Assembly: GCF_013155365.1 (NCBI RefSeq)
Contig: NZ_JABJRA010000003.1
Span: 186,001-250,000, forward strand
Length of the DNA: 64,000 nucleotides
Source: Nocardioides sp. zg-DK7169
GTDB taxonomy: Bacteria; Actinomycetota; Actinomycetes; Propionibacteriales; Nocardioidaceae
Direction: 5' to 3'
Made by a program: the position numbers and the translations under genes. The notes beneath the pieces were generated by a model. That model did not search any database and was not told the DNA's origin. It was given only the letters and a program-made list of their open reading frames with translations. Of the stretch, positions 1 through 10,340 are shown piece by piece. Each line of letters opens with the position of its first letter. The first letter of the stretch is position 1.

Positions 1-1070
<1,070 letters not shown>

Positions 1071-1087
1071 CCCCCGGCCCGAGCACG

Positions 1088-1112
1088 GCCCGACCGGCCG
1101 CTCTGGTCGGGC
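1088..1112 (+). terminator. Hairpin after the ABC-F gene
   Basis: Perfect 8-base arms GCCCGACC and GGTCGGGC with a 9-base loop, beginning 17 bases after the ABC-F stop codon. There is no T-run, as is common in high-GC actinobacteria. Confidence 0.5.
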
Positions 1113-1159
1113 GGGGCACGGATGCGGGCCGCGGCGCGGGGGCTTCCTAGACTGCCGCC

Positions 1160-1963
1160 ATGACGTCCCTCGTGAGCCCCGAAGCCCTCGCCGACAGCGG
1201 CCTGCAGCTGGCCCAGGACGGCGCCGTCCTGACCATCACCCTGGACCGTCCGGCGGTGCGCAACGCGCAGACCCCGCGGATGTGGCGCACCCTCGCCGAG
1301 ATCGGCGCGGGCATCGGCGACGACGTGCGGGTGGTCGTCGTGCGCGGCGCCGGGCAGAGCTTCTCCGCCGGCCTGGACCGCTCGATGCTCGACCCGACCG
1401 CGAGCGCCCCGGGCGTGGAGACCGTGGCGGACCTGCTCCGCCTCGACGACGCCGGGCTGTCCGCGACGATCGACGAGTACCAGCAGGGCTTCACGTTCCT
1501 GCGCGACCCCCGCTTCGTCTCGATCGCGGCCGTGCAGGGCTACGCCGTCGGTGCCGGCTTCCAGCTGGCGCTCTCGTGCGACCTGCGGATCCTCACCGAG
1601 GACGCCCAGCTGTGCATGAAGGAGCCGGCGCTCGGCCTGGTCCCCGACCTGACGGGAACAAAGCCCCTCGTCGAGGCCGTTGGATATGCACGAGCACTCG
1701 AGATCTGCGCCACCGCGCGGATGGTCGGCGCCCAGGAGGCCGCAGCCATCGGTCTGGCCCAGCGCGTCGTACCGGCCGCCGAGCTCGACGCCGCGGTGGC
1801 CGACCTCGCAGCCGCTCTCACCACGCCGATGGTCGGCGCGGTGCGCGAGACCAAGGCGCTCCTGCAGGGCGCGGCGGACCGGAGCCTGGAGGACCAGCGT
1901 CGCCTCGAGCGCGAGGCGCAGGGACGCCGGTTCCGCGAGGTCGCCGGGCTCGTCGGACGCTGA
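1160..1963 (+). CDS. Enoyl-CoA hydratase/isomerase family protein
   Basis: A 267-residue crotonase-fold protein, the usual length for the family, expected to act on enoyl-CoA or a related acyl-CoA in the cytosol. The oxyanion-hole region SFSAGLDRSML and the second oxyanion stretch VQGYAVGAGFQLALSCDLR are clear. The C-terminal part (ARMVGAQEAAAIGLAQRVVP) is typical. The start is supported by a -10 hexamer TAGACT at 1148-1153, six bases before the ATG, with no ribosome-binding site, so the mRNA is probably leaderless. The exact substrate cannot be read from the sequence. A hairpin follows the gene. Confidence 0.88.
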   Translation: MTSLVSPEALADSGLQLAQDGAVLTITLDRPAVRNAQTPRMWRTLAEIGAGIGDDVRVVVVRGAGQSFSAGLDRSMLDPTASAPGVETVADLLRLDDAGLSATIDEYQQGFTFLRDPRFVSIAAVQGYAVGAGFQLALSCDLRILTEDAQLCMKEPALGLVPDLTGTKPLVEAVGYARALEICATARMVGAQEAAAIGLAQRVVPAAELDAAVADLAAALTTPMVGAVRETKALLQGAADRSLEDQRRLEREAQGRRFREVAGLVGR

Positions 1964-1967
1964 ACGT

Positions 1968-1987
1968 CCCCGGCCGCAGGGCCGGGG
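1968..1987 (+). terminator. Hairpin after the enoyl-CoA hydratase gene
   Basis: CCCCGGCC, loop GCAG, GGCCGGGG: a perfect 8-base stem four bases after the stop codon. It separates this gene from the ABC exporter downstream, which has its own strong AGGAGG site. Confidence 0.5.
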
Positions 1988-2032
1988 GAGCAGTCGACAG
2001 CAACGGGGGAGCTACAGCAACGAGGAGGACAC

Positions 2033-3916
2033 GTGTCCGGGATGCATGGCATGGGACCGGCGATGCGCCACCTGCGCACCGACCGCACCGCGGTCGAGAA
2101 CCGGTTGGAGCCGGGCACGCTGCGTCGCATCCTGTCCTTCGCGCGCCCGCACCGCCGCCTGATCTCGGTCTTCCTCGTGCTGACCGTCATCGACTCGGCC
2201 ACCGTCGTCGTCACCCCGCTGCTGGTGAAGATGGTCGTGGACGACGGGATCCTCGCCGGCGACGGCGGCCTGGTGACCACGCTGGCGCTGGCGATGGCCG
2301 GGTTCGCGGTGCTCAGCGCCGTCCTGACCGTCCTCAACGGGTGGCTGTCCTCGCGGATCGGTGAGGGCCTGATCTTCGACCTGCGCACCAGCGTCTTCGG
2401 CCACGTCCAGCGCCAGAGCCTCGCCTTCTTCACCCGCACCCAGACCGGCGCCCTGGTCTCCCGGCTCAACAACGACGTGATCGGGGCCCAGCGCGCCTTC
2501 ACCACGACACTGTCGAGCACGGTGTCGAACTCGATCGCGGTCGTGGTGGTCGGCATCGCGATGCTGGCGCTGAGCTGGCAGGTCACGGTGCTGTGCCTGG
2601 CGCTGTTCCCGCTGCTCTTCCTCGCCAGCAGGTTCGTCGGCGCCCGGCTCGCCGGGCTGACCCGCCAGCAGATGGACGGCAACGCCGACCTCGGCAACGT
2701 GATGACCGAGCGCTTCAACGTCGGCGGGGCGATGCTGCTCAAGCTGTTCGGGCGCCGCGCCGACGAGGACGCCCTCTACGCCACCAAGGCCGCCCGCGTG
2801 CGCGACCTCGGGGTCCGGATCACCCTGCTCACCCGGGTCTTCGCCGCCGCGATGGCGCTGGTCCCGGCTCTCGCCGTCGCCCTGGTGTACGGCGTGGGCG
2901 GCCACCTGGTCCTCGACGACACCCTCACCATCGGCACCCTGCTGGCGCTGGCGACGCTCCTGCTGCGCCTGCTCGGCCCGCTGCAGGGGCTCTCCAACGT
3001 CCGCATCGACGTGATGACCGCACTGGTCAGCTTCGAGCGGGTCTTCGAGGTCCTCGACCTGCCCTCGCTGGTGCAGGAGCGGCCGGGCGCGACGGAGCTC
3101 TCCCCGCACGCCTCGCGACTGGAGTTCGACCACGTCGGGTTCACCTACCCGCACGCCGACGACATCTCGCTGGCCTCCCTGGAGGTGGTCGCGCGCACCG
3201 AGTCGCGCGCCGCGGCGCAGGTCCTGCACGACGTCACCTTCACCGCCGAGCCGGGCCAGATGGTGGCCCTGGTCGGGCCCTCGGGCGCCGGCAAGACGAC
3301 CGTCACCCACCTGGTCGCGCGTCTCTACGACGTCGACACCGGTGCGGTGCGCCTGGACGGCCACGACGTCCGCGACGTCACCCTGCAGTCCCTGGAGGAC
3401 GCGGTCGGCTACGTCACCCAGGACGCCCACATGTTCCACGACACGATCCGCAACAACCTCGTCTACGCCCGCCCGGACGCCGACGACGACGCGATCTGGC
3501 ACGCGCTGGAGTCCGCGCAGGTCGCCGGCCTGGTGCGCGCGCTGCCCGACGGGCTGGACACCGTGGTCGGCGACCGCGGCTACCGGCTCTCCGGCGGCGA
3601 GCGCCAGCGCCTCGCCATCGCCCGGCTGCTGCTCAAGGCACCCGCGGTGGTCGTGCTCGACGAGGCGACCGCGCACCTGGACAGCGAGTCCGAGGCTGCG
3701 GTGCAGCGCGCGCTCGACGCCGCGCTCGAGGGCCGCACCTCGCTGGTAATCGCGCACCGACTCTCCACCGTGCGCCAGGCCGACCAGATCCTGGTGCTCG
3801 AGGACGGGCGGATCGTGCAGTCCGGCACCCACGCCGACCTGCTCGCGCAGGGCGGGCTGTACGCCGACCTCTACCGCACCCAGTTCCTCGACGACGTCGC
3901 GGTGCCGGGGGCCTGA
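2033..3916 (+). CDS. ABC exporter, fused membrane and ATPase domains
   Basis: A 627-residue half-transporter of the MsbA/LmrA type. Roughly residues 30-320 form the six-helix membrane domain, including a helix-rich stretch after IGEGLIFDLR. The nucleotide-binding domain fills the C-terminal part with Walker A (GPSGAGKTT), signature LSGGERQRLAIAR, Walker B (VVVLDEATAHLD) and the switch histidine in VIAHRLSTV. An extra acidic segment of about 20 residues sits just before the ATPase core. The GTG start is chosen because of the perfect AGGAGG site seven bases upstream (CGAGGAGGACAC). It should act as a homodimer in the membrane; the substrate is unknown. It converges with the SURF1 gene. Confidence 0.9.
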   Translation: MSGMHGMGPAMRHLRTDRTAVENRLEPGTLRRILSFARPHRRLISVFLVLTVIDSATVVVTPLLVKMVVDDGILAGDGGLVTTLALAMAGFAVLSAVLTVLNGWLSSRIGEGLIFDLRTSVFGHVQRQSLAFFTRTQTGALVSRLNNDVIGAQRAFTTTLSSTVSNSIAVVVVGIAMLALSWQVTVLCLALFPLLFLASRFVGARLAGLTRQQMDGNADLGNVMTERFNVGGAMLLKLFGRRADEDALYATKAARVRDLGVRITLLTRVFAAAMALVPALAVALVYGVGGHLVLDDTLTIGTLLALATLLLRLLGPLQGLSNVRIDVMTALVSFERVFEVLDLPSLVQERPGATELSPHASRLEFDHVGFTYPHADDISLASLEVVARTESRAAAQVLHDVTFTAEPGQMVALVGPSGAGKTTVTHLVARLYDVDTGAVRLDGHDVRDVTLQSLEDAVGYVTQDAHMFHDTIRNNLVYARPDADDDAIWHALESAQVAGLVRALPDGLDTVVGDRGYRLSGGERQRLAIARLLLKAPAVVVLDEATAHLDSESEAAVQRALDAALEGRTSLVIAHRLSTVRQADQILVLEDGRIVQSGTHADLLAQGGLYADLYRTQFLDDVAVPGA

Positions 3917-3983
3917 TCCCGGCCGCTCCCACTCGCGGGACGGAGGCCGGCGCAGGGCCGGGGGCCCCGGCTCGGGCGGGGGA

Positions 3984-4868
3984 TCAGCGCCGGGAGCTCG
4001 CGGACTCGCGGTCGCGGGGCGCGCCGGACTCCCGTGCCTCGCGCTCGGCCTGCTTCGCCGCCGCGCGCCGGGCCCGGCGGATCTCCGCCTTGGTCGGGGG
4101 CTTGTCGCCCTGGCGCTGCTGGCGCCGCTCCGGGCCGCCGCGCCACTCGTCGTACGCGAGGTAGAGGAAGCCGCCGAAGCCCAGGATGCCGAAGAACCAC
4201 CACTGCAGGCCGTAGAAGAAGTGCGGGCCGTCGTCGAGGGTGGGCAGCCGCGCCCCCTCGAGCGGCTCCGCGGTGCGGCCGTCCTCGTCGCGCAGCTCGA
4301 TCCAGCCGCCGTACGTCGTGCCGAGGCCCTCCGCCTCGCCGATCGCCTCGGAGCTGATCGCCCGGGTCGAGCCGTCGACGACCTCGGTGCTGCCGCCGTC
4401 CCCGTCGGGCCGCACCCAGCCGGTCACGGTGACCTCGCCGCTCGGGGGCTCGGGGAGCTGGCCGATGGTGCCGCTGATGTCGGCGCGGGTCTGGAAGCCG
4501 CGGTTGACCAGCAGCACCGTGCCGTCGGTCGTCTCGAGCGGCACGACCACGTCGACGCCGCTGCCGCCGTCACCGGACGGGCTGCTGGCGTAGCGCACCA
4601 CCACGGTCTCCTCCGGCAGGTAGCGCCCGGTCGCCTCGACCAGTCGCCACTCGTCGTCGGAGCCGACCTCGGCACCGGGGGAGAGCACCTCGGCGACCGG
4701 CGTGGCGGTCAGCATCTCGTTGGTCCGCACGACCTCGTTCGCGGCCCGCCGCTTCTCGAGCTGGTCGAACTGCCACTCGCCGAGCCACCACGTTCCGGCG
4801 CCGACGATGAGGATCGAGAGGAGGAAGAGAACCCAGCGGCGGCTGAGCAGGAACGACAGGGACCGCAC
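3984..4868 (-). CDS. SURF1 family protein
   Basis: A 294-residue SURF1-type protein, a membrane factor for cytochrome c oxidase assembly. It has an N-terminal membrane helix (about residues 8-26, with GTWWLGEWQFDQLEKR following), a large extracytoplasmic domain and a second helix near the C-terminus (GLQWWFFGILGFGGFLYLAY). The C-terminal 50 residues are rich in Arg, Lys and Ala. The GTG start is preferred to an ATG nine codons upstream because a TACCCT hexamer lies exactly six bases before the GTG, matching the leaderless rule seen in this window. It is transcribed divergently from moaA. Confidence 0.88.
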   Translation of the reverse strand: MRSLSFLLSRRWVLFLLSILIVGAGTWWLGEWQFDQLEKRRAANEVVRTNEMLTATPVAEVLSPGAEVGSDDEWRLVEATGRYLPEETVVVRYASSPSGDGGSGVDVVVPLETTDGTVLLVNRGFQTRADISGTIGQLPEPPSGEVTVTGWVRPDGDGGSTEVVDGSTRAISSEAIGEAEGLGTTYGGWIELRDEDGRTAEPLEGARLPTLDDGPHFFYGLQWWFFGILGFGGFLYLAYDEWRGGPERRQQRQGDKPPTKAEIRRARRAAAKQAEREARESGAPRDRESASSRR

Positions 4869-4912
4869 GTCGCAAGGGTACCGAGCGTGGCCCACGTGCC
4901 TAGACTGCGGGT
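4869..4912. promoter_or_regulatory. Divergent leaderless promoters of the SURF1 gene and moaA
   Basis: On the minus strand TACCCT (4880-4875) ends six bases before the SURF1 GTG. On the plus strand TAGACT (4901-4906) ends six bases before the moaA GTG. The two -10 elements lie back to back in 44 bases. Confidence 0.65.
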
Positions 4913-5908
4913 GTGATGAGAGCGCTGGAGGACCGATACGGCCGGGTGGCCACGGATCTACGCGTGTCGCTGACCGACCGGTGCAACCTGCGCTGCTCCT
5001 ACTGCATGCCCGAGGAGGGCCTGGACTGGCTCGCCAACGAGCGGCTGCTCACCGATGACGAGGTCGTTCGGCTCATCGACATCGCGGTGCGCCTGCTCGG
5101 GGTCCGCGAGGTGCGCTTCACCGGCGGCGAGCCGCTCGTACGCCGTGGCGTCGTCGACATCGTGCGCCGCTCGCGGGCCCTGGAACCCACGCCCGAGCTC
5201 TCGCTGACCACCAACGCGCTGGGCCTGGCCCGCACCGCGCCGGCGCTCGCGGAGGCGGGCCTGGACCGGGTCAACGTCAGCCTCGACACCGTGGACCGCG
5301 AGACCTTCCACGAGATCACCCGCCGCGACCGCCTCGACGACGTGGTCGCCGGGCTCGCGGCCGCGCACGCGGCCGGTCTGGGGCCGGTGAAGATCAACGC
5401 CGTGCTGCTGCGCGGCGTCAACGACCACCAGGCACCCGACCTCCTCGCCTGGGCCCTCGAGCACGACTACCACCTGCGCTTCATCGAGCAGATGCCGCTG
5501 GACGCCCAGCACGGCTGGGACCGCGCCGCGATGGTCACCGCCGAGGAGATCCTCGCGCTGCTGGAGCCCCGGTTCGCGCTGTCGCCGGCGATCGAGCCGC
5601 GGGGGAGCGCCCCGGCGGAGCTGTTCCGCGTCGACGGCGGCCCGGGGACCGTGGGCGTCATCGCCTCGGTGACCCGCCCGTTCTGCGGCGACTGCGACCG
5701 GGTGCGGATCACCGCCGACGGCCAGGTCCGCAACTGCCTGTTCGCGCGCGAGGAGTCCGACCTGCGCGGCGCGCTGCGGGCCGGGGCGAGCGACGAGAAG
5801 CTCGCCGAGCGGTGGCTGACCGCGATGCGCGGCAAGCGCGCCGGTCACGGGATCGACGACCCGACGTTCCTGCAGCCCGACCGCCCGATGTCCGCGATCG
5901 GCGGCTAG
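4913..5908 (+). CDS. moaA: GTP 3',8-cyclase MoaA (molybdenum cofactor synthesis)
   Basis: A 331-residue radical SAM enzyme for the first step of molybdopterin synthesis (GTP to cyclic pyranopterin precursor, with MoaC). The SAM cluster cysteines are Cys24, Cys28 and Cys31 (CNLRCSYC). The second iron-sulfur cluster is visible as Cys258, Cys261 and Cys275 (FCGDCDRVR and RNC). The protein ends in Gly-Gly, the conserved and functionally required MoaA tail. Start GTG at 4913 or the next codon ATG at 4916; TAGACT six bases upstream favours 4913. Its stop codon is only three bases from the end of the convergent small gene. Confidence 0.96.
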   Translation: MMRALEDRYGRVATDLRVSLTDRCNLRCSYCMPEEGLDWLANERLLTDDEVVRLIDIAVRLLGVREVRFTGGEPLVRRGVVDIVRRSRALEPTPELSLTTNALGLARTAPALAEAGLDRVNVSLDTVDRETFHEITRRDRLDDVVAGLAAAHAAGLGPVKINAVLLRGVNDHQAPDLLAWALEHDYHLRFIEQMPLDAQHGWDRAAMVTAEEILALLEPRFALSPAIEPRGSAPAELFRVDGGPGTVGVIASVTRPFCGDCDRVRITADGQVRNCLFAREESDLRGALRAGASDEKLAERWLTAMRGKRAGHGIDDPTFLQPDRPMSAIGG

Positions 5909-5911
5909 GTC

Positions 5912-6109
5912 TCAGCCGACCGGCTCGTGCGGGACGACGTCCTTGAGGAAGCTGCGCGAGCCGAGGAACGACGACAGCGACTCGCGGTGCTGCTCACACG
6001 CCAGCCAGGTCTTGCGGCGCTCGGGGGTGTGCACCTTCGGGTTGTTCCACAGCAGCTGCCACACCGCGGGCTCCTGGCAGCCCTTCGCCGAGCACAGGTC
6101 GGGGTCCAT
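5912..6109 (-). CDS. Small cysteine-rich protein, probably metal-binding
   Basis: A 65-residue protein translated from an ATG that overlaps the stop codon of the DUF3099 gene (TGATG), so the two are translationally coupled. It has cysteines in LCSAKGCQEP near the N-terminus and LACEQHRESL in the middle, a Cys-x4-Cys ... Cys-x2-His arrangement that suggests a small zinc site. I recognise the pattern as common in actinobacteria but know no tested function. It is too compact and well coupled to be a chance frame. It lies three bases from the moaA stop. Confidence 0.75.
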   Translation of the reverse strand: MDPDLCSAKGCQEPAVWQLLWNNPKVHTPERRKTWLACEQHRESLSSFLGSRSFLKDVVPHEPVG

Positions 6110-6492
6110 CAGGCGTCGTCCTTCGTCTGGCCCCGCGTGTCCCGGCCGGCGCCGGGCTGCTGGGGGTCGTGGTGGGGGTCGGGGGTGCCCGTGCCGGGGC
6201 CGAGCTCGCGGCGGTAGGTGCTGTCCGGGAGCTCGAAGGCGTCCGAGCGGGTCTGCGCGGTGTTGGAGTCCACGACCGCGACGTACGGCAGGAACACGCC
6301 CGCCGCGATCAGCACCGGCCACAGCCAGTTGATGCCGGCCGCGCCCGAGATCGCCGCACCGATCACGCACAGCGTGCGGATCGTCATCGCCACGATGTAG
6401 CGCCGCTGACGAGCAGCGAGGTCGCTGCCGCGGGTCGTGGCGGCGGTGGTGATGCGGACCGCCTCGGACGGGCGGGACCGGTCCTTGGCCAT
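6109..6492 (-). CDS. DUF3099 family membrane protein
   Basis: A 127-residue protein with two predicted membrane helices (about residues 35-50, IRTLCVIGAAISGAAGI, and 55-70, WPVLIAAGVFLPYVAVV) between a basic N-terminus and a polar C-terminal tail rich in Pro, Gly and Asp. The layout matches the actinobacterial DUF3099 family, function unknown. TAGGAT (6504-6499) lies six bases before the ATG. It forms a two-gene unit with the small cysteine-rich gene. Confidence 0.78.
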   Translation of the reverse strand: MAKDRSRPSEAVRITTAATTRGSDLAARQRRYIVAMTIRTLCVIGAAISGAAGINWLWPVLIAAGVFLPYVAVVDSNTAQTRSDAFELPDSTYRRELGPGTGTPDPHHDPQQPGAGRDTRGQTKDDA

Positions 6493-6564
6493 GCTCTCAT
6501 CCTACGTCGGCCGGCGTGACCTACGATCGCTAGCCCGACCCACGCAGACCGAGAGGCTCCTCCC
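6493..6564. promoter_or_regulatory. Divergent promoters of the DUF3099 gene and dodecin
   Basis: TAGGAT on the minus strand (6504-6499) serves the DUF3099 gene without a leader. TACGAT on the plus strand (6522-6527) is a candidate -10 for dodecin, leaving a leader of about 30 bases with a purine-rich GAGAGG site. Confidence 0.5.
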
Positions 6565-6777
6565 ATGACCAACCGCACCTACCGTGTCTCCGAGATCGTC
6601 GGCACCTCGCCCGAGGGCATCGACGCCGCCATCCGCAACGGCGTCTCCCGGGCCGGCAAGACCCTGCGCCACCTCGACTGGTTCGAGGTCACCCAGATCC
6701 GCGGCCAGGTCAAGGACGGCGAGGTCGAGCACTTCCAGGTGGGCATGAAGGTCGGCTTCCGCCTCGAGGACGACTGA
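6565..6777 (+). CDS. Dodecin family flavin-binding protein
   Basis: A 70-residue protein of exact dodecin length. The pattern YRVSEIVGTSPEGIDAAI, the central Trp39 in LDWFEV (the residue that stacks on flavin in dodecins) and the strand VGMKVGFRLED are all family hallmarks. Dodecins form hollow dodecamers that store flavins. Unlike most neighbours it has a short leader with a purine-rich site. A strong hairpin with a T-run follows. Confidence 0.93.
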   Translation: MTNRTYRVSEIVGTSPEGIDAAIRNGVSRAGKTLRHLDWFEVTQIRGQVKDGEVEHFQVGMKVGFRLEDD

Positions 6778-6795
6778 GGCCCGAGCAGCGCCGGT

Positions 6796-6833
6796 CCCGG
6801 CGCGGCCTCCACGCCGCGCCGGGCACGTGTTTT
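6796..6833 (+). terminator. Rho-independent terminator after dodecin
   Basis: CCCGGCGCGGC, loop CTCCAC, GCCGCGCCGGG (11-base perfect stem), followed after seven bases by TTTT. It is one of the few terminators in this window with a T-run. Confidence 0.8.
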
Positions 6834-6850
6834 CGTCTACCCCGCGGTAA

Positions 6851-7612
<762 letters not shown>

Positions 7613-7633
7613 CCCGCCGCTTCGCACCACCTC

Positions 7634-7650
7634 CGGGCCCGCGGGGCCCG
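7634..7650 (+). promoter_or_regulatory. Hairpin between fabG and fabI
   Basis: CGGGCCC, loop GCG, GGGCCCG in the 83-base spacer between the two genes. It has no T-run and may be an attenuator or an mRNA-stability element; it is not clearly a terminator because fabI has no obvious promoter of its own. Confidence 0.35.
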
Positions 7651-7695
7651 TCCTTCGAACCACACCGAGCACGAGCGCGAGAGCAGAGGACGACC

Positions 7696-8466
7696 ATGGG
7701 AATTCTCGACGGCAAGCGGATCCTGGTGGCAGGCGTGACGATGGACTCCTCCATCGGCTTCGCCACCGCGAAGGTCGCCCAGGAGCAGGGCGCCACGGTC
7801 CTCATCTCCAACTTCGGCCGCGCCCTCGGCATCACCCGGCGCATCGCCAAGCGGCTGCCCGTGGAGCCGCCGGTCCTCGAGCTCGACGTGACCGACCCCG
7901 AGCACCTCGAGCGGCTGCCCGAGCTGGTCCGCGAGCACGTCGACGGCCTCGACGGGGTCGTGCACTCCATCGCCTACGGCAACCCCGAGACCCTCCTCGG
8001 CGGCAAGTTCATGACCGGCCCCTGGGAGGACGTCGCCCAGGCCGTGCACGTCTCGGCATACTCCCTGGCGTCGCTGTCGCGCGCGGTCCGCCCGCTGATG
8101 GGCCCGGGGTCCTCGGTCGTGGGCCTCACCTTCGACGCGACCGTCGCCTGGCCGGCGTACGACTGGATGGGCGTGGCCAAGGCCGGGCTCGAGTCGACCT
8201 CGCGCTACCTGGCCCGCGAGCTCGGCGCCGACGGCATCCGTTGCAACCTGGTCTCCGCCGGGCCGCTCAAGACGCTGGCCGCCAAGGCGATCCCCGGCTT
8301 CTCCGACCTCGAGGCGATGTGGGAGACCCGCGCACCGCTCGGGTGGGACAACGCCGACCAGACCCCGACCGCCAAGGCCGTGTGCGCGCTGCTCTCGGAC
8401 TTCTTCCCCGCCACCACCGGCGAGATCGTGCACGTCGACGGCGGCTTCCACGCGATGGGCGCCTGA
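7696..8466 (+). CDS. fabI: Enoyl-ACP reductase FabI (InhA-like)
   Basis: A 256-residue NADH-dependent enoyl-ACP reductase of the FabI/InhA type, the last step of each elongation cycle. The altered cofactor loop VAGVTMDSSIGFATA, the SIAYG segment (NADH pocket) and the catalytic Tyr-x6-Lys in YDWMGVAKAG are present, as is the closing VHVDGGFHAMGA. Length and motif spacing resemble mycobacterial InhA. An AGAGGA site lies before the ATG, so this gene, unlike fabG, depends on a ribosome-binding site and is probably cotranscribed. Confidence 0.94.
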   Translation: MGILDGKRILVAGVTMDSSIGFATAKVAQEQGATVLISNFGRALGITRRIAKRLPVEPPVLELDVTDPEHLERLPELVREHVDGLDGVVHSIAYGNPETLLGGKFMTGPWEDVAQAVHVSAYSLASLSRAVRPLMGPGSSVVGLTFDATVAWPAYDWMGVAKAGLESTSRYLARELGADGIRCNLVSAGPLKTLAAKAIPGFSDLEAMWETRAPLGWDNADQTPTAKAVCALLSDFFPATTGEIVHVDGGFHAMGA

Positions 8467-8498
8467 GCCGGCGCGGACGGATGTGCCACGCTTGAGGG

Positions 8499-9017
8499 GT
8501 GAGCGAGCAGCCGCGCGTCCTGGTCCTGATGCGTCACGCCCAGGCGGAGTCCCACGGTCCGAGCGACCACGAGCGCGAGCTCGCCCCGCGGGGCAGGCGC
8601 GACGCCCGCGCGGGCGGTGAGTGGCTCGCCGCCCGCGGCATCACCCCGGACGCCGCCCTGGTCTCCGCCGCGCTGCGCACCCGCGAGACCTGGGAGTCGC
8701 TCGCGACCGGCGCCGGCTGGGACCTCGACGCGGCGGCGTTCGACGAGGGGCTGTACTCCGCGGGCGCCGAGGCCGCCCTGGACCTGGTGCGTGGGACCGA
8801 CGACGACGTCCGCACCCTGGTGCTGATCGGGCACAACCCCACGGTGGGCGTGCTGGCCCAGCAGCTCGACGACGGGCAGGGCGACCCCGAGGCCTCCGTG
8901 GCGATGCTCGGCGGGTACCCGACCGCGGCGACGACCGTCTTCGAGGTCGGCTCCGGCTGGTCGGACCTGGGCGCCGAGGGCGCCCGGGTGGTCGCCTTCC
9001 ACGTGCCCCGCGACTGA
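8499..9017 (+). CDS. SixA-like phosphohistidine phosphatase
   Basis: A 172-residue histidine phosphatase superfamily protein. The catalytic histidine lies in LMRHAQAES at the N-terminus, with the second histidine in VLIGHNPTVG. The length and the short linker between them fit the SixA subgroup, which removes phosphate from phosphohistidine or small phosphoesters. The GTG start has CACGCT six bases upstream, a weak but correctly placed -10. It converges with serB at a distance of 31 bases. Confidence 0.82.
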   Translation: MSEQPRVLVLMRHAQAESHGPSDHERELAPRGRRDARAGGEWLAARGITPDAALVSAALRTRETWESLATGAGWDLDAAAFDEGLYSAGAEAALDLVRGTDDDVRTLVLIGHNPTVGVLAQQLDDGQGDPEASVAMLGGYPTAATTVFEVGSGWSDLGAEGARVVAFHVPRD

Positions 9018-9048
9018 CCTCCGGGCCAGCTCCGGTCGGACCGTCGGC

Positions 9049-10272
9049 TCAGACCGGCGGGGCAGGCGTCACGATGCCGGCCGCGGCGTCGGCCGCCTCG
9101 ACCTCCTCGCGGGAGATGCCGAGGAGGTACATGATCGTGTCGAGGTAGGGCACGTTGACCGCGGTGTCGGCGGCGTCGCGGACCATCGGCTTGGCGTTGT
9201 AGGCGATCCCGAGCCCGGCCGAGCCGAGCATGTCGAGGTCGTTGGCGCCGTCGCCGATCGCGATCACGGCGTCCTGCGACACCCCGACCTCGGCGGCGAA
9301 CTCGCGCAGCGCGCGGGCCTTGCCGGCCCGGTCCACGACCTCGCCCACGACGCGTCCGGTCAGCCTGCCGTCCACGATCTCGAGCTCGTTGGCGCGCGCG
9401 AAGTGGATGCCGAGGTCCGCGGCGAGGCGGTCGGTGATCTGGCTGAAGCCGCCGGACACGATCGCGAAGCGGTAGCCCAGCCGGCTCAGCGTCCGCACCA
9501 GGGTGCGGGCGCCCGGGGCGAGGACGATGGAGTCGTAGACCTCGTCGAGCGCGCTCGCGGGGACGCCCTCGAGCAGGCGGACCCGCTCGCGCAGCGACTG
9601 CTCGAAGTCGAGCTCGCCGCGCATCGCGGCCTCGGTGACCTCGGCGACCTTCTCCTCGCAGCCCGCGTGGGCGGCGATCATCTCGATCACCTCGCCCTGG
9701 ATCAGGGTGGAGTCGACGTCCATGACGATCAGGCGCTGCCCGCGACGGACCAGGCTGGCCGGCTGGACGGCGACGTCGATGCCCTGGGCGGCCGCCTCCG
9801 TGGCGAGGAGGGCGCGCAGCCGGGCCGGGTCGGCGCCGGAGACGTGCATCTCGATGGCCGTGACGGGGTAGCGCGCCATCCGCTCGATGCGGTCGATGTT
9901 GGCGCCGGCGTCGGCGATCCGCCCGGCGATGGCGGCCATCGCACCGGGGCGCAGCGGGCTGCCCAGCAGCGTGACGTGCGAGCGGCCCTGGGGGCGCGGG
10001 CGGTTGTCACCGGTGCCGGGCTCGATCTCGACGTTCATGCCGAGCTCCTCCCCGGTGCGGTGGATCGCCTCGCTGAGGCGACGCCAGTCGCGCGGCGCCG
10101 TGACCAGCACGCCGAGCACCAGGCGGCGACGCAGCACGATCTGCTCGACGTCGAGCACCTGCACATGGGTCTGCGCGAGGGTCGTGAAGACGGCGGAGGT
10201 CACGCCGGGCCGGTCCTTGCCGGTGAGCGTGATCAGGAGGGTCTCGGGCCGGGCGCCTGGGGTCTGGGTCAT
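9049..10272 (-). CDS. serB: Phosphoserine phosphatase SerB with N-terminal ACT domains
   Basis: A 407-residue SerB of the long type. Two ACT-like regions fill about residues 1-170 (LITLTGKDRPGVTSAVF opens the first, HVTLLGSPLRPGAMAAIAGR the second), and the HAD phosphatase domain follows with the nucleophile motif DVDSTLIQGEV and the metal site GDGANDLDML. It performs the last step of serine synthesis; the ACT domains suggest feedback control by serine. The length matches mycobacterial SerB2. As in M. tuberculosis, an ABC ATPase gene is near by. TAACCT (10287-10282) lies nine bases before the ATG. Confidence 0.95.
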   Translation of the reverse strand: MTQTPGARPETLLITLTGKDRPGVTSAVFTTLAQTHVQVLDVEQIVLRRRLVLGVLVTAPRDWRRLSEAIHRTGEELGMNVEIEPGTGDNRPRPQGRSHVTLLGSPLRPGAMAAIAGRIADAGANIDRIERMARYPVTAIEMHVSGADPARLRALLATEAAAQGIDVAVQPASLVRRGQRLIVMDVDSTLIQGEVIEMIAAHAGCEEKVAEVTEAAMRGELDFEQSLRERVRLLEGVPASALDEVYDSIVLAPGARTLVRTLSRLGYRFAIVSGGFSQITDRLAADLGIHFARANELEIVDGRLTGRVVGEVVDRAGKARALREFAAEVGVSQDAVIAIGDGANDLDMLGSAGLGIAYNAKPMVRDAADTAVNVPYLDTIMYLLGISREEVEAADAAAGIVTPAPPV

Positions 10273-10340
10273 CGCGGGACGAGGTTACCGCTGACGGCCC
10301 GGTCCGCACCGATCGGCTCAGCCGCTCCGAGACGACCCGA

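Noticed and set aside
2012..3832. Long open frame on the minus strand opposite the ABC exporter
   Set aside because: It is the complement of a high-GC coding region; its product is a low-complexity Gly/Asp/His/Arg chain without motifs, while the plus strand encodes a complete ABC exporter.
3957..3971. Terminator between the ABC exporter and SURF1 genes (GCCGGGG-G-CCCCGGC)
   Set aside because: The palindrome is perfect but would leave only a five-base stem around a five-base loop; too weak to call in such GC-rich DNA.
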